DNA of 64,000 nt from Sphingomonas sp. (GCF_004799495.1 NZ_SSMY01000005.1:46508-110507); one strand, 5' to 3'. Shown: positions 18,501 to 27,331, numbered from the stretch's first letter. Made by a program: numbers and translations. Notes: a model not told the origin generated them from the sequence alone.

Positions 18501-19727
18501 CGCCTTGCCCGACGCGGTCAACCCCTCCACCCCGGTGCCGTTGAACGACAGCACCGCCGCGCTGATGCTGTAGCCGAGCGTCGGGGTCGCGAACGGCCCG
18601 TCGAGCGTCAGGTGCGCCATTACGTCGCGCCCCGCCAGATTGGGCAGGATCGCGCCGGGCGTGAGCAACCGCGCATCGACGGTGAAATTGCCGAACTTGT
18701 TCTCGCCGAGGTCGAGCAAGCCGTTGGCGGCCACCGCCAGCGCGCTCGACGTCAGCGTCATCCGCGTCGTCGCCTTGCGCTTGTCGAGCGTGGACGAGAT
18801 ATCGACCATCATCCCGCCCGCGGTCAGCCGTTCGACCGGGCCGGCCATGTACAGCCCGGGATGCGTCAGGCCGTGAATCGTGAAGGTGCCATTGGCCGCG
18901 CCGAGATCGAGATCGGCCAGGCTTTGGCCGCCGAGCGTCGCTTGTCCCTTGCCGCGCCACGCCTTCCAGTCGCCGTTGCCGCCGATGCGCACCGACAACG
19001 GCGCCTTGATCCCGCTCATCGCCGCCGCGACGCCGTCGCCGGGCGCGTCGAGAGAGGCCTTGATCGTCAGCCTGTTGTCCTTGGGCACGGCATCGAGCGT
19101 CAGGCGAAGCTTGTCGCCGCCGGCGATCCCCGGCCCCTTCAGCGCATCGGCATTGGCGACGAGTTGCGCGCGTCCCGCCGCGATATGCGCCGATCCGTCG
19201 AGCCGGACGAGATGCGCTTGGCCCGTCACTTCCTTCGCCAGGACCAGCCGGTCGACCTTCAGCCGGCCGATATCGACATCGATGTCGGGCAGGATCGGCG
19301 CGTTGGGATCGCCCGGCTTGAGCACCACCGGCCGCGTCATCGTGACGAGCGGCGCCTCCATCGAATCGACATCGACGTGGTTCCACAGGAACTGGAACGG
19401 GTGCCATTCGATCACCACCGACGGTGCGGTCAGGAAGACGTTCCTGGTGTCGCTGACGCGAAGGTCGACCAGCTCCATCCTGCCGTAGATCGACCCCTTG
19501 ATCCGCCCGACCTTGATGTTGAGCCCGGTCTCCGTGGTGTACGCCGCCAGCCGCGAGACGATGAAACGGTGCCCCGGCGCGGTGTCGAGCCCGACATAGA
19601 CGAGCGCCAGCAGCGCCGCGATACCGAGCAGCACGATCGCGAACCAGCGCGTGATCGACTGCCACAACGGCCGCCGCACGATCACCACCTTTTCCGGCGT
19701 GGCGTCGGAGGCGGCCGCTTCGGCCAT
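15522..19727 (-). CDS. tamB: Translocation and assembly module subunit TamB
   Basis: TamB is a very long inner-membrane-anchored periplasmic protein that bridges to the outer-membrane TamA and helps move phospholipids and/or assemble outer-membrane proteins. Here it has 1401 residues: an N-terminal cytoplasmic stub, one membrane helix (about 26-46), then beta-strand-rich AsmA/YdbH-like repeats, and the conserved DUF490 domain at the C terminus with PQITFTSTPALPQDEVLSRLLFG-like sequence. It ends in an aromatic residue (KYQKTF) as expected. Its ATG overlaps the tamA stop (TGATG). Confidence 0.95.
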   Translation of the reverse strand: MAEAAASDATPEKVVIVRRPLWQSITRWFAIVLLGIAALLALVYVGLDTAPGHRFIVSRLAAYTTETGLNIKVGRIKGSIYGRMELVDLRVSDTRNVFLTAPSVVIEWHPFQFLWNHVDVDSMEAPLVTMTRPVVLKPGDPNAPILPDIDVDIGRLKVDRLVLAKEVTGQAHLVRLDGSAHIAAGRAQLVANADALKGPGIAGGDKLRLTLDAVPKDNRLTIKASLDAPGDGVAAAMSGIKAPLSVRIGGNGDWKAWRGKGQATLGGQSLADLDLGAANGTFTIHGLTHPGLYMAGPVERLTAGGMMVDISSTLDKRKATTRMTLTSSALAVAANGLLDLGENKFGNFTVDARLLTPGAILPNLAGRDVMAHLTLDGPFATPTLGYSISAAVLSFNGTGVEGLTASGKATVDADHVLVPVDAHARRVTGLNAMAGGLLTNVSAVGDFAYSKGKLLSDNLRIKSDRIDATAIVVADLPSGHYTGALKGRVNNYLIDGIGIVDLTTDAKLVSVPSGGFGIKGHVVARTRRIFSDGVQNFLGGNALVSSDVGYDPNGLITFNNVKLSAPQFTLYRGAGRYAPNGQLLFAGDGYSKAYGPVSARVTGTADAPLIAIHAPRPGVGVGLTDLEATIRGKGDGYAVVAKGNTNYGAFGANVFIKTGRTLTVQVNQGTTFAGINLLGNLEQTAAGPFAGKLQFAGSGVNGVATLSAEGKAQRADFNAHAYNAKIPGAVDFTIGRALANGTVILYPNGPRILADVQLANLRYGDTVLSVARAKIDYANGAGTVQALANGSSGVPFNMGLSAALQPKLWLVAVQGKANGIAFRTPRPARIEPLDGEYRLQPTQIVFDKGSARVAGSYGKGTNFQARLDNLDLSVANALVPGLNIDGSATGSIDYAQPNGAAVPNIDTRLTITSFTRSSAEIVSRPVDIVFLGRLTAAGGDARALVKRGATTVGRLQANLAPLGSGASWTERLTSAPLSGGVRYNGPAEVLFSLAGLANQQASGGIAVAADFGGRLGAPSLNGIVRADNLTYINSTYGTKLTAMQLTGRFSNDRLDITQLHATAGKGTVDAHGSIGLAADSGFPINLEAQLNNATLADSDALAGSATGTITVTNGKDGGLIKGDLRIPNARYQVVFQGQAEVPALAGVRRKSDVASQHKPPPPPSNFKLDLHIRAPNQVFVSGMGLESEWSLNLRVGGTSAAPTVNGRAEIVRGTYEFAGKRFDIDRGNVRFSGNALSDPDLDISATTDTNGITAVINIAGTGQRPQITFTSTPALPQDEVLSRLLFGTNPENLSAPEALQLAAALNSLRGGGGGLNPLGKLRGALGIDRLRILGADETTGRGTALAAGKYITRNIYIEIITDARGFTATQLEISLSKSLSILSQMSSFGGSGASVKYQKTF

Positions 19728-21907
19728 CAGAACGCCTGACCGATCGAGATGTAGAGCGCGATGCGGCTGTCGCCCTTGCGCCGGTTGAGCGGAGTCGCGA
19801 CGTCGACGCGGATCGGCCCGAAATTGGTGTAGAACCGCCCGCCGATCCCGGCGCCGTAGCGCAGATCCTTGAATTGCGGTGTGCTCGACGCGTACGAATT
19901 GCCGCCGTCGATGAACGGCACGATGCCGTAATTGCCGAAGCGGTAGCGCGCCTCGAGCGAGAATTCGTTCAACGACCGCCCGCCGACCGGGTCGCCATTG
20001 GGGTCGAACGGGCCGAGCCGCTGGTAGCCATAGCCGCGCACCGATCCGCCGCCGCCACCGTAATAGCGCCGCGACGGCGCGAGGTCGTCGCGCGCGATCC
20101 CGACGATCGACCCCGCGCGCACGCGGCCCGCCAGCACCAGGCTGTCGCTGACCGGATAATAAGCGCTCGCCTCGGCCAGCGCGCGAACGTACGGCCGCGC
20201 CGCGCCGCGCACCGAGGTTTCGGGGCTGAGCGACAGTTTGACGCGATAGCCCTTGGTCGGGTTGAGCAAGTCGTTCGACGTGTCGAACTGCACCATCGTC
20301 GGCAGCGCGGCGATGAAATAGGTCCCTCGCTTACGCTTCAGCGCCGCGAAATCGTACACGTCCTCGTTGGTGCCGGTCAGCTCGAACCCGTAGAAATAGG
20401 TCAGTTTTTTCTGCCAGATCGGGGTCGAATCGTACGACACGCGCCCGATCAGCGAGGTCGTGACGGCGTTGAACGCATCGTAATTCTGGTGCCCGGCGGC
20501 GAGCGAGAAGGTCAGCGTGCGGTCGCGCTGGAGCCAGTTCGAGCGGCGGAAGGTCACCGACCCGCCCTGTTCCTGCGTGCCGCCGACCGCGGTCACGATC
20601 AGCGCGCCTTCGGGCGGGAAGGCGTTGCGCGCGGTATAGGTGGCTTCGGCGCGCGCGCCCTGCCCTGTGCTGTAGCCCGCGGTCGCGGCAATCGACCGCG
20701 TCTTGCCGACGCGCTGCGTGACCGCGATGTCGACGATCCGCGTGCCATCCGCGTTGTTCTTGCCGGTGTCGACCGGCTCGACCGCGACGGTCGAGAACAG
20801 GCCGGTCGCGACGAGCGCCTTGCGCAGATCATCGGTCCCGCGCGTGTCGTAGATTTCGCCCGGCTTGAACCGCCGCAGGATGTCGATGTGCTTGACGCCG
20901 AACGCGAGCCTGCCCGTCGTCGTGATCTGGCCGAAGCGCGAGCGCGGACCGGTGTCGACCGGAAGCGTATAGTCGCCAGTGAACGCGGCGTCGTCGAGCA
21001 GGATGTCGCGCGTGCCGAGCCGCGCGAACGGATAGCCGGTCTGGCCTAGCTTCAGACTGACGTTCGCCTCGGCGCCCTGGACGCGCTCGGCATCGATCGG
21101 CTGGCCGGGCGCGAGCGCCAGGCTGTCGACGATCAGGCCGGACGGCACGACCGGGCCCGAATCGACCGTTACCGTGCCGAACTTGTAGAGGTTGCCCGGC
21201 ACCGCGTTGACCAATGCGCGCACCCGCGTCGGATCGTTCGGGATCGTCTCGATCGTCGAAACCGCGCTCGCGTCGTAATAACCCTTGCTCTTCATCAGCC
21301 GCACCGCGAGCGCCTCGTCCTCGCGCGCGCGCGCTCTGACCATCGGAATGTTCGCCGCCTTGCCGTCCCCCTTCTTGAGCGACGAGAAAGTGCGGAAATC
21401 GTCGTCGAGGCCGAGTTTGTCGAGGCCCGTGACGACCGTGTCGTAGCGCACCTGCGCGCTCTTCTTGTCGGCGGCGTCCGCGACCTCGATCACGGGCGTG
21501 GTGTTGTAGCTGTTGAGCGGCGGCAGCGGCGTGGCGAGCTCGGCGGGCGGCTCGGGCGGCGGCGGGAGCGTGCCCGGCGCCACATCGGGCGCAGGTGCTA
21601 CGGGGGGCGCGGTGGCGCTGGGCGGGGCCTTGTCGGCGGTCTGCGGGGTGAACGGCGCGTCCTGCGGAATCGGCTCGAGCGGGGCGTTGATGTCGTTCGA
21701 CAGCTTGGGGAGCGCGGCGTTGAAATCCTTGTCGCCGACGATCGGCTTGTCGCCTTCGGGATCGCTCGTCGGGGTCGGGATCGGGACGGGCTTGCCCTGC
21801 TGTTTCGCCGCGTTGGGATCGGGCGGCACCGTTTGCGCGAGCAACATCCCCGGCAGCAGCGCGCCGATCGCGATGACGTAGCAGCAGTGATGGACGATAC
21901 GCGACAC
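19727..21907 (-). CDS. tamA: Outer-membrane TamA, Omp85 family
   Basis: TamA is the Omp85 barrel partner of TamB. The GTG at 21907 has AGGGG seven bases upstream and begins a signal peptide (cleavage near LLAQT); the longer open frame upstream is spurious. The 726 residues comprise a Pro/Thr-rich low-complexity linker of about 100 residues, POTRA domains, and a 16-strand barrel carrying the VRGYGYQ motif (from residue 623) preceded by a glycine run, and a C-terminal aromatic (QAF). The extended proline-rich linker before the POTRA domains is longer than in E. coli TamA. Confidence 0.93.
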   Translation of the reverse strand: MSRIVHHCCYVIAIGALLPGMLLAQTVPPDPNAAKQQGKPVPIPTPTSDPEGDKPIVGDKDFNAALPKLSNDINAPLEPIPQDAPFTPQTADKAPPSATAPPVAPAPDVAPGTLPPPPEPPAELATPLPPLNSYNTTPVIEVADAADKKSAQVRYDTVVTGLDKLGLDDDFRTFSSLKKGDGKAANIPMVRARAREDEALAVRLMKSKGYYDASAVSTIETIPNDPTRVRALVNAVPGNLYKFGTVTVDSGPVVPSGLIVDSLALAPGQPIDAERVQGAEANVSLKLGQTGYPFARLGTRDILLDDAAFTGDYTLPVDTGPRSRFGQITTTGRLAFGVKHIDILRRFKPGEIYDTRGTDDLRKALVATGLFSTVAVEPVDTGKNNADGTRIVDIAVTQRVGKTRSIAATAGYSTGQGARAEATYTARNAFPPEGALIVTAVGGTQEQGGSVTFRRSNWLQRDRTLTFSLAAGHQNYDAFNAVTTSLIGRVSYDSTPIWQKKLTYFYGFELTGTNEDVYDFAALKRKRGTYFIAALPTMVQFDTSNDLLNPTKGYRVKLSLSPETSVRGAARPYVRALAEASAYYPVSDSLVLAGRVRAGSIVGIARDDLAPSRRYYGGGGGSVRGYGYQRLGPFDPNGDPVGGRSLNEFSLEARYRFGNYGIVPFIDGGNSYASSTPQFKDLRYGAGIGGRFYTNFGPIRVDVATPLNRRKGDSRIALYISIGQAF

Positions 21908-21978
21908 GACAGCCCCTTTGCCGGGGGGTACGGTATCGCCCTCCCCTGACGCTGCCAACGCCCTGCGGTCCAAAGGGT

Positions 21979-22434
21979 TCACTCGGGCGCCTCGGGCACC
22001 ACCGCCGCGGCGGCCGCCTCGATCCGGTCGAGCATCGCCGACAGGGTGCGGCGCTCGGCGGGATCGAGCTGTTCGAAGATCGCCGCCTCCATCTCCAGCG
22101 CCTTGGGCGCAACCTGGTCGTAGAGCGCGCGGCCGGTCGCCGTCAGCGTGAGCAAGTGCGATCTTTTGTCCCCGGTATTGGGCTGGCGCGCGATCAGCCC
22201 GCGCTCGACCAGCGCCTGCGCCGCGCGGCTCACCGTCACCTTGTCCATCCGCGTCGCGACACCGACCGCTTGCTGTGCGATCGGCTGCCCCTCCGCAATA
22301 ACCGCGATCAAGCGCCATTCGGGGATCTTGAGCCCGAACAGCCGGTCGTACGCCGTCGCGATCGCCGCCGACACGCGGTTCGACACCACTGACAGGCGGT
22401 ACGGCAGGAAGGTATCGAGGCGAAGTTGTGTCAC
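21979..22434 (-). CDS. MarR family transcriptional regulator, likely repressor of hppD
   Basis: A 151-residue winged-helix protein. The segment IPEWRLIAVIAEGQPIAQQ, then VTRMDKVTVSRAAQALVERG-like recognition helix and wing (QPNTGDKRSHLLTLT), are diagnostic for MarR. I chose the GTG at 22434 (VTQLRLDTFLPYRLS), because the longer frame would start inside the hppD promoter. The gene is divergent from hppD, and a palindrome sits on the hppD promoter, so it probably represses tyrosine degradation genes until an aromatic acid is bound. The ligand is not known from the sequence. Confidence 0.88.
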   Translation of the reverse strand: MTQLRLDTFLPYRLSVVSNRVSAAIATAYDRLFGLKIPEWRLIAVIAEGQPIAQQAVGVATRMDKVTVSRAAQALVERGLIARQPNTGDKRSHLLTLTATGRALYDQVAPKALEMEAAIFEQLDPAERRTLSAMLDRIEAAAAAVVPEAPE

Positions 22435-22494
22435 AGGCGCACTGTGCGGTGTGACGAGCGCCGAAACAAGTTCGGGGTGACGCGGGTTGAGCCT

Positions 22495-22523
22495 TTGACG
22501 TCCCGCAACAAATCGCATATAGT
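22495..22523 (+). promoter_or_regulatory. Sigma-70-type promoter of hppD
   Basis: TTGACG (22495-22500), a 17-base spacer, and TATAGT (22518-22523) form a near-consensus housekeeping promoter. Transcription would start about 22530, giving a 30-base leader to the hppD ATG. Confidence 0.75.
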
Positions 22524-22535
22524 TTCATTTGAAAC
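22522..22535. promoter_or_regulatory. Palindromic operator for the divergent MarR regulator
   Basis: GTTTCA-TT-TGAAAC is a perfect 6+6 inverted repeat with a 2-base centre. It overlaps the -10 box and the predicted transcription start, the classical place for repression by a MarR dimer. The assignment to the adjacent MarR gene is inference from position. Confidence 0.7.
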
Positions 22536-22560
22536 CAGTTTGCCCCAGTGGAGCACGATC

Positions 22561-23622
22561 ATGACCGACCCCCGCGACAATCCGATGGGCCTCGACGGCT
22601 TCGCGTTCGTCGAATTCACCTCGCCCGACCCCGAGGCGATGGCCGACTGGTTCGGCAAGCTCGGCTTCACGCACGTCGGCACGCACAAGTCGAAGAATGT
22701 CCGCCATTACCAGCAGGGCGACATCCACTTCCTGCTCAACATGGACGAGGCCGGCCAGGTCGCGCTGTTCCGCAACGCGCACGGGCCGAGCGCCAACGCG
22801 ATGGGCTTCATCGTCGAGGACGACGACAAGGCGCTGAAGCTCGCGGTCGAGCGCGGCGCGGTCGAGGTGAAGGGCCAGAACGGCCCCGGCGAGCTCGATA
22901 TCCCGGCGATCGAGGGGATCGGCGGCGCGAACCTCTATCTGGTCGACAAGAAGGACGACATCTGGGGCACCGATTTCGTCCCCACCGGCAAGAGCGCGGA
23001 CGACAATTCGGTGGGGCTCGAAGTGCTCGACCACCTGACCCACAACCTCCAGCGTGGGCGGATGGATTATTGGGCGGACTATTACGAGCGCATCTTCAAC
23101 TTCCGCCAGATCCGCTATTTCGACATCGAGGGGCAGTCGACCGGGCTGTTCTCGAAGGCAATGACCGCGCCCGACGACAAGATCAAAATCCCGCTCAACG
23201 AAAGCCAGGATGAGCATTCGCAGATCGAGGAGTTCATCAAGGATTACAAGGGCGAAGGCATCCAGCACATCGCGCTGACCACCGACGATATCTTCTCGAC
23301 CGTCGACAAGCTGCGCGCCAACGGGATCATCTTCCAGAATTCGCCCGACACCTATTTCGACATGATCGACCAGCGCCTGCCCGGGCACGGCCATGACGTG
23401 GCGGAGATGCGCAAGCGCAAGATCCTGATCGACGGCGCGCCGGAGACCGGCGGCGGGCTGCTGCTGCAGATCTTCACCGCCAACATGGTCGGGCCGATCT
23501 TCTTCGAGATCATCCAGCGCAAGGGCAACGAAGGGTTTGGCGAGGGCAATTTCAAGGCGCTGTTCGAGTCGATCGAGCTGGATCAGATCAAGCGCGGCGT
23601 CGTGCCGGGGGTGGAGGCGTAA
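22561..23622 (+). CDS. hppD: 4-hydroxyphenylpyruvate dioxygenase
   Basis: HPPD converts 4-hydroxyphenylpyruvate to homogentisate, the second step of tyrosine degradation, with Fe(II) and oxygen. The 353-residue protein has two vicinal-oxygen-chelate halves. The iron ligands are H158 (DHLTHN), H236 (IQHIALT) and E316 (FFEIIQR), matching the known pattern of bacterial enzymes. It is transcribed from a MarR-controlled promoter and followed by hmgA, the next enzyme, after a palindromic repeat. Confidence 0.97.
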   Translation: MTDPRDNPMGLDGFAFVEFTSPDPEAMADWFGKLGFTHVGTHKSKNVRHYQQGDIHFLLNMDEAGQVALFRNAHGPSANAMGFIVEDDDKALKLAVERGAVEVKGQNGPGELDIPAIEGIGGANLYLVDKKDDIWGTDFVPTGKSADDNSVGLEVLDHLTHNLQRGRMDYWADYYERIFNFRQIRYFDIEGQSTGLFSKAMTAPDDKIKIPLNESQDEHSQIEEFIKDYKGEGIQHIALTTDDIFSTVDKLRANGIIFQNSPDTYFDMIDQRLPGHGHDVAEMRKRKILIDGAPETGGGLLLQIFTANMVGPIFFEIIQRKGNEGFGEGNFKALFESIELDQIKRGVVPGVEA

Positions 23623-23628
23623 CCTATC

Positions 23629-23817
23629 TTCCCTCTCCCCTTGCGGGAGAGGGTTGCGCAGACTTGGCAGCTTGCTGCCTAGTCGGAGCTGGGTGAGGGG
23701 GTAAGCGGTCCGCAGGACCGCGCGAAGCTTCGCTTCGCTCCCCCTCTCCAACCTACGCTAGCGAGCAAGCTCGCAAGCTTCGGTATCCTCTCCCGCAAGG
23801 GCGGAGGAAGAGAGGGC
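23629..23817. repeat. Composite palindromic repeat between hppD and hmgA
   Basis: CCCTCTCCCC-ttgc-GGGAGAGGG opens the element; further palindromes follow (GCAGCTTGCTGC, GCGGTCCGCAGGACCGC, GCGAAGCTTCGC, GCGAGCAAGCTCGC) and CCTCTCCCGCAAGGGCGGAGG closes it. It is related to 13767-13896 by the CCCTCTCCC...GGGAGAGGG hairpin and GGGTGAGGGG. The right end supplies the AGAGAGGG ribosome binding site of hmgA. Confidence 0.8.
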
Positions 23818-23820
23818 AGC

Positions 23821-25110
23821 ATGACCGAATACATGACCGGCTTCGGCAACCACTTCGCCACGGAAGCGGTGGCGGGCGCTCTCCCAGTCGGCCGCAACTC
23901 GCCGCAGAAGCCCGCGTTCGGGCTGTACACCGAGCAACTCAGCGGCACCGCGTTCACCGCGCCGCGGCACGAGAATCGGCGGACCTGGATGTACCGCCTG
24001 CGCCCGAGTGCCGCGCATCCCGCGTTCACGCGCTACGACGGCGCCAAGCGCTTCGCCCCCGGCCTCAGTGACAAGCCGTTAGCCCCCAACCGCCTGCGCT
24101 GGCAGCCGCTGACCGACGCGCCCGCCGCCGACTGGCTCGACAGTCTGACGACGATGGTCGTCGCCGGCGACGGCCCACGCACCCAGGCGGGCGTCGCGAT
24201 GCACGTCTATTCGGCGACGAAGGACATGGAGAACCGCGTCTTCGCGAGCGCCGACGGCGAACTCCTGATCCTCCCCGAACAGGGCGGCCTCACCCTCCTC
24301 ACCGAACTCGGCAAGATCGACATCGCGCCTGGCCAGGTCGCGGTGATACCCCGCGGCGTTCGCTTCCGCGTCACCCTCCCTAATGGCGCCGCGCGCGGCT
24401 ATGTTGCGGAAAACCACGGCCAGCCGTTCCGCCTCCCCGACCTCGGCCCGATCGGGTCGAACGGCCTCGCCAATCCGCGCGATTTCGAGTCGCCCGTCGC
24501 CTGGTTCGAGGATGTCGAGGGCGATTACGAGCTGGTCCAGAAGTTCGAAGGGTCGCTCTGGACCGCCAACCTCGGCCGCAGCCCGCTCGACGTCGTCGCG
24601 TGGCACGGCAATTACGCGCCGTACCGCTACGACCTAACGCGCTTCAACACGATCGGCAGCATCAGCTTCGACCATCCCGACCCCTCGATCTTCACCGTAT
24701 TGACCTCGCCCAGCGACGTGCCCGGCACCGCCAACGCCGACTTCGTGATCTTCCCGCCACGCTGGATGGTCGCCGAGGACACGTTCCGCCCGCCCTGGTT
24801 CCACCGCAACACAATGAGCGAGTGCATGGGGCTGCTCTACGGCGCGTACGACGCCAAGGCCGACGGCTTCCGCCCCGGCGCGATGAGCCTGCACAACCAG
24901 ATGAGCGGGCACGGCCCCGACGTCGTGAGCTGGAAAGGCGCGAGCGCGGCTGAGCTAAAGCCGCACAAGATCGACGGCACGATGGCGTTCATGATCGAGA
25001 GCCGCTGGGTGTTCCACTGCACCGACTACGCGCTGGAAACGAGCGCGCTCGACGAGGATTACGACGAAGTGTGGTCGGGGTTCCCGAAGGCTGAGGTGCC
25101 TACAAAGTAG
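23821..25110 (+). CDS. hmgA: Homogentisate 1,2-dioxygenase
   Basis: HmgA opens the ring of homogentisate to maleylacetoacetate using non-haem iron. The 429-residue protein shows the family start [27 protein letters not shown], and the iron-ligand region [15 protein letters not shown] plus SGHGPD. It lies 198 bases after hppD in the same direction; the two enzymes act consecutively. The following genes for maleylacetoacetate isomerase and fumarylacetoacetase are not in the neighbourhood. Confidence 0.97.
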   Translation: MTEYMTGFGNHFATEAVAGALPVGRNSPQKPAFGLYTEQLSGTAFTAPRHENRRTWMYRLRPSAAHPAFTRYDGAKRFAPGLSDKPLAPNRLRWQPLTDAPAADWLDSLTTMVVAGDGPRTQAGVAMHVYSATKDMENRVFASADGELLILPEQGGLTLLTELGKIDIAPGQVAVIPRGVRFRVTLPNGAARGYVAENHGQPFRLPDLGPIGSNGLANPRDFESPVAWFEDVEGDYELVQKFEGSLWTANLGRSPLDVVAWHGNYAPYRYDLTRFNTIGSISFDHPDPSIFTVLTSPSDVPGTANADFVIFPPRWMVAEDTFRPPWFHRNTMSECMGLLYGAYDAKADGFRPGAMSLHNQMSGHGPDVVSWKGASAAELKPHKIDGTMAFMIESRWVFHCTDYALETSALDEDYDEVWSGFPKAEVPTK

Positions 25111-25116
25111 CGCAGA

Positions 25117-25452
25117 TCAGTCAGCTTCGCGCCAAAACTTGTCGGGACTTGGGATCGCGATCAGCGGCTCGAACGTCACTTTCCAAACGTCGAGTTCCAA
25201 CGGCCCTCCACGATCGTCGCGGTACAGCGACGCAACAACTTCCACGCCGTCGGCGTCGTCGAATCGACAAGCGCCTACCACTCCTCCAAATTTGCGGCCT
25301 TCTCCACCGACGAATTTCAAACTGCCCATGCCGCCGTCGCTCATTTCGGCGACGAGCGGCCATTCCGCGCGATGTGACGAGAAGAAATTGCCGGCCAAGT
25401 AGCGCACTAACTCCCATTCGGAATCGGCGAGTGGCCGAACGTCCGCTGTCAT
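25117..25452 (-). CDS. Hypothetical protein, 111 residues
   Basis: A soluble protein starting MTADVRPLADSEWELVRYLAG and containing VAEMSDGGMGSLKF, a phrase I associate with small uncharacterised bacterial families (perhaps DUF6984-like, from memory and unsure). It has no signal peptide or membrane helix. Its ATG overlaps the TGA of the aldehyde dehydrogenase gene upstream (ATGA), so it is the last member of a five-gene coupled run. It ends six bases from the stop of convergent hmgA. Confidence 0.65.
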   Translation of the reverse strand: MTADVRPLADSEWELVRYLAGNFFSSHRAEWPLVAEMSDGGMGSLKFVGGEGRKFGGVVGACRFDDADGVEVVASLYRDDRGGPLELDVWKVTFEPLIAIPSPDKFWREAD

Positions 25453-26861
25453 TTCATCTGCCGCCGCGCGCTCGCCAGCGTCGCCTTCCCATAGGGCGGC
25501 ATGATCCCCGCGAGCTTGGCGACGTTGATCTTAGGCTGGCGGTACACCGCCTTGGCATGGCTGAACGTCTTGAACCCGTCCGCCCCGTGATACGCCCCCA
25601 TCCCCGACGGCCCGACGCCGCCGAACGGGAGTTCCTCCTGGCTGATGTGGAAGATCACGTCGTTGAGCGTCACCCCGCCCGAGATCGTGCGGTCGAGCAC
25701 GCGGCGGCGCTCCGCATCATTGTCGCCGAAATAGTACAGCCCGAGCGGGCGATCGCGGCGGTTGACCTCGGCGATCGCGGTATCGATGCCGTCGTAGCGG
25801 CGCACCGGCAGGATCGGGCCGAAGATTTCCTCCTGCATGACGGTCATGTCGTCGGTCGCGTCGCGGACGATGTGGAGCGGCATTTTCCGCGAGTTCGAGC
25901 CAACGAAATCCTCGTTGGCCGGGTTGACCGTCTCGATCGTGGCGCCCTTCGCGCGCGCATCCTCCAGCCAGTCCTGCAGCCGCTGGTGATGCCGGTCGTT
26001 GACGATCGAGGTGTAATCGGGGTTCGCCAGCAGCGTCGGGTACATCGCCGACACCGCGGACTTCAGCCCGTCGACCACCGCCTGCTCCTGGTCGTTCGGC
26101 ACCAGCATATAATCGGGCGCGAGGCAGATCTGGCCCGCGTTCATCATCTTGCCCAGCGCAACGCGCTGCGTGGTCCGCGCGATGTCGGCGCCCTTGCCCA
26201 CGATCACCGGCGACTTGCCGCCGAGTTCGAGCGTCACCGGGGTCAGATTGTCGGCGGCGGCGTGGAGGATGTGGCGACCGATCCCGGTCGCGCCGGTGAA
26301 GATCAGATGGTCGAACGGAAGTTCGGCGAACGCCTTCCCGACCTCCGGCCCGCCCGAGAAGAACGCCAATTCCTCGACGGCGAAATAATTCGGACAAACT
26401 TCCTCGAACAGTGCCGCCGTCCGCGCGGTGAACTCGCTCGACTTGACCATCGCGCGGTTGCCCGCGGCGAATATGTTGGCAAGCGGCGCCATGATGAGCT
26501 GCACCGGGAAATTCCACGGTGCGATGATTCCGACCACGCCCTTGGGCTGATATTCGATCCAGCCCTTGCCGCCGAGCAGCCCGAGGGGGAACGTCACCGG
26601 GCGCCGTTCGGGGCGCATCCACTTGTCGAGGTGTTTGATCGCATGCTTCATCGGCGCGATGGACGCGGCGATGTCGGTGACCATCGACTGTTCGCGGCTG
26701 CGATGGCCGAAATCCTCCGACAGCGCGTCGCAGAAGGCATCGGCATGGTCGCGGATCATCGCGGCGGCGCGCTTCAACCGATCCTTGCGGACGGCGGACG
26801 GCACCGGCAGCTCGGCCTGAAACGCGGCGCGTTGCGCGGCGAGCGTCTGCTTCATGTCCAT
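25449..26861 (-). CDS. Coniferyl-aldehyde-dehydrogenase-like aldehyde dehydrogenase
   Basis: A 470-residue NAD(P)-dependent aldehyde dehydrogenase. Motifs: IIAPWNFPVQLI (cofactor Asn), TLELGGKSP (general base Glu), MNAGQICLAPDY with the catalytic Cys, and EEIFGPILP. The shape, with a short N terminus, a hydrophobic C-terminal region and the QICLAPDY active site, matches the class 3/coniferyl aldehyde dehydrogenase group, acting on aromatic or medium-chain aldehydes. I chose the ATG at 26861, which overlaps the preceding TGA (TGATG); an ATG six bases later is equally possible. Confidence 0.88.
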   Translation of the reverse strand: MDMKQTLAAQRAAFQAELPVPSAVRKDRLKRAAAMIRDHADAFCDALSEDFGHRSREQSMVTDIAASIAPMKHAIKHLDKWMRPERRPVTFPLGLLGGKGWIEYQPKGVVGIIAPWNFPVQLIMAPLANIFAAGNRAMVKSSEFTARTAALFEEVCPNYFAVEELAFFSGGPEVGKAFAELPFDHLIFTGATGIGRHILHAAADNLTPVTLELGGKSPVIVGKGADIARTTQRVALGKMMNAGQICLAPDYMLVPNDQEQAVVDGLKSAVSAMYPTLLANPDYTSIVNDRHHQRLQDWLEDARAKGATIETVNPANEDFVGSNSRKMPLHIVRDATDDMTVMQEEIFGPILPVRRYDGIDTAIAEVNRRDRPLGLYYFGDNDAERRRVLDRTISGGVTLNDVIFHISQEELPFGGVGPSGMGAYHGADGFKTFSHAKAVYRQPKINVAKLAGIMPPYGKATLASARRQMK

Positions 26862-27331
26862 CACGCGCACCCCACCAATCCACCCACGGCCAGCACCAGC
26901 GTGTCCTTGCCCGGCCGGTCGATCCGCAAGGTCGCGTCACCGATCCGCGCGCCGCTTGCCAGATTGCTGTCCGCGCCCACCGTCATGTCGAGCGTCGCCG
27001 TCACGTCGCCGCCTTTATATTCGGTGGTGTGCGAAAAGCCGTAGCCGCCCGCGCCGTTCTGTGCCGACAATGCGAAGTCCTGCACCTTGCCGTCGATCGT
27101 CAGGCGAATCGTCGCGGGGTCGGCGACCGCCATCGCGATCAGCGCCTGGCTCGGGCCGCGTGTCCACAAGTATGCGGCGCAGCCCTTCGCAGGCAGCTCC
27201 TGCTTGGGCAGCGCGCCGATCGGCAGGCCGTCGACGCTCGCGACGATCGGCGCGGGCGCTGGTGGCGGGGTCTTGTCCTTGGCGAAGGCGGGCGCAGCGA
27301 TAGCCAGCAAGACGAGCGGGAGCATCTTCAT
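26861..27331 (-). CDS. Secreted hypothetical protein
   Basis: A 156-residue protein with a signal peptide (MKMLPLVLLAIAAPAFAKD) followed by a Pro/Ala linker. The mature part is a predicted beta-rich domain with a Cys near the start (KGCAAYLWTRG) and a Cys at the end (LVGCA), which could form a disulfide in the periplasm. I recognise no family. It overlaps the prepilin peptidase gene upstream (ATGA) and the aldehyde dehydrogenase gene downstream (TGATG). Confidence 0.75.
   Translation of the reverse strand: MKMLPLVLLAIAAPAFAKDKTPPPAPAPIVASVDGLPIGALPKQELPAKGCAAYLWTRGPSQALIAMAVADPATIRLTIDGKVQDFALSAQNGAGGYGFSHTTEYKGGDVTATLDMTVGADSNLASGARIGDATLRIDRPGKDTLVLAVGGLVGCA

Noticed and set aside
25149..27044. 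A 631-codon open frame opposite the aldehyde dehydrogenase gene
   Set aside because: Arg/His/Asp-rich shadow sequence; the dehydrogenase has all catalytic motifs on the other strand.
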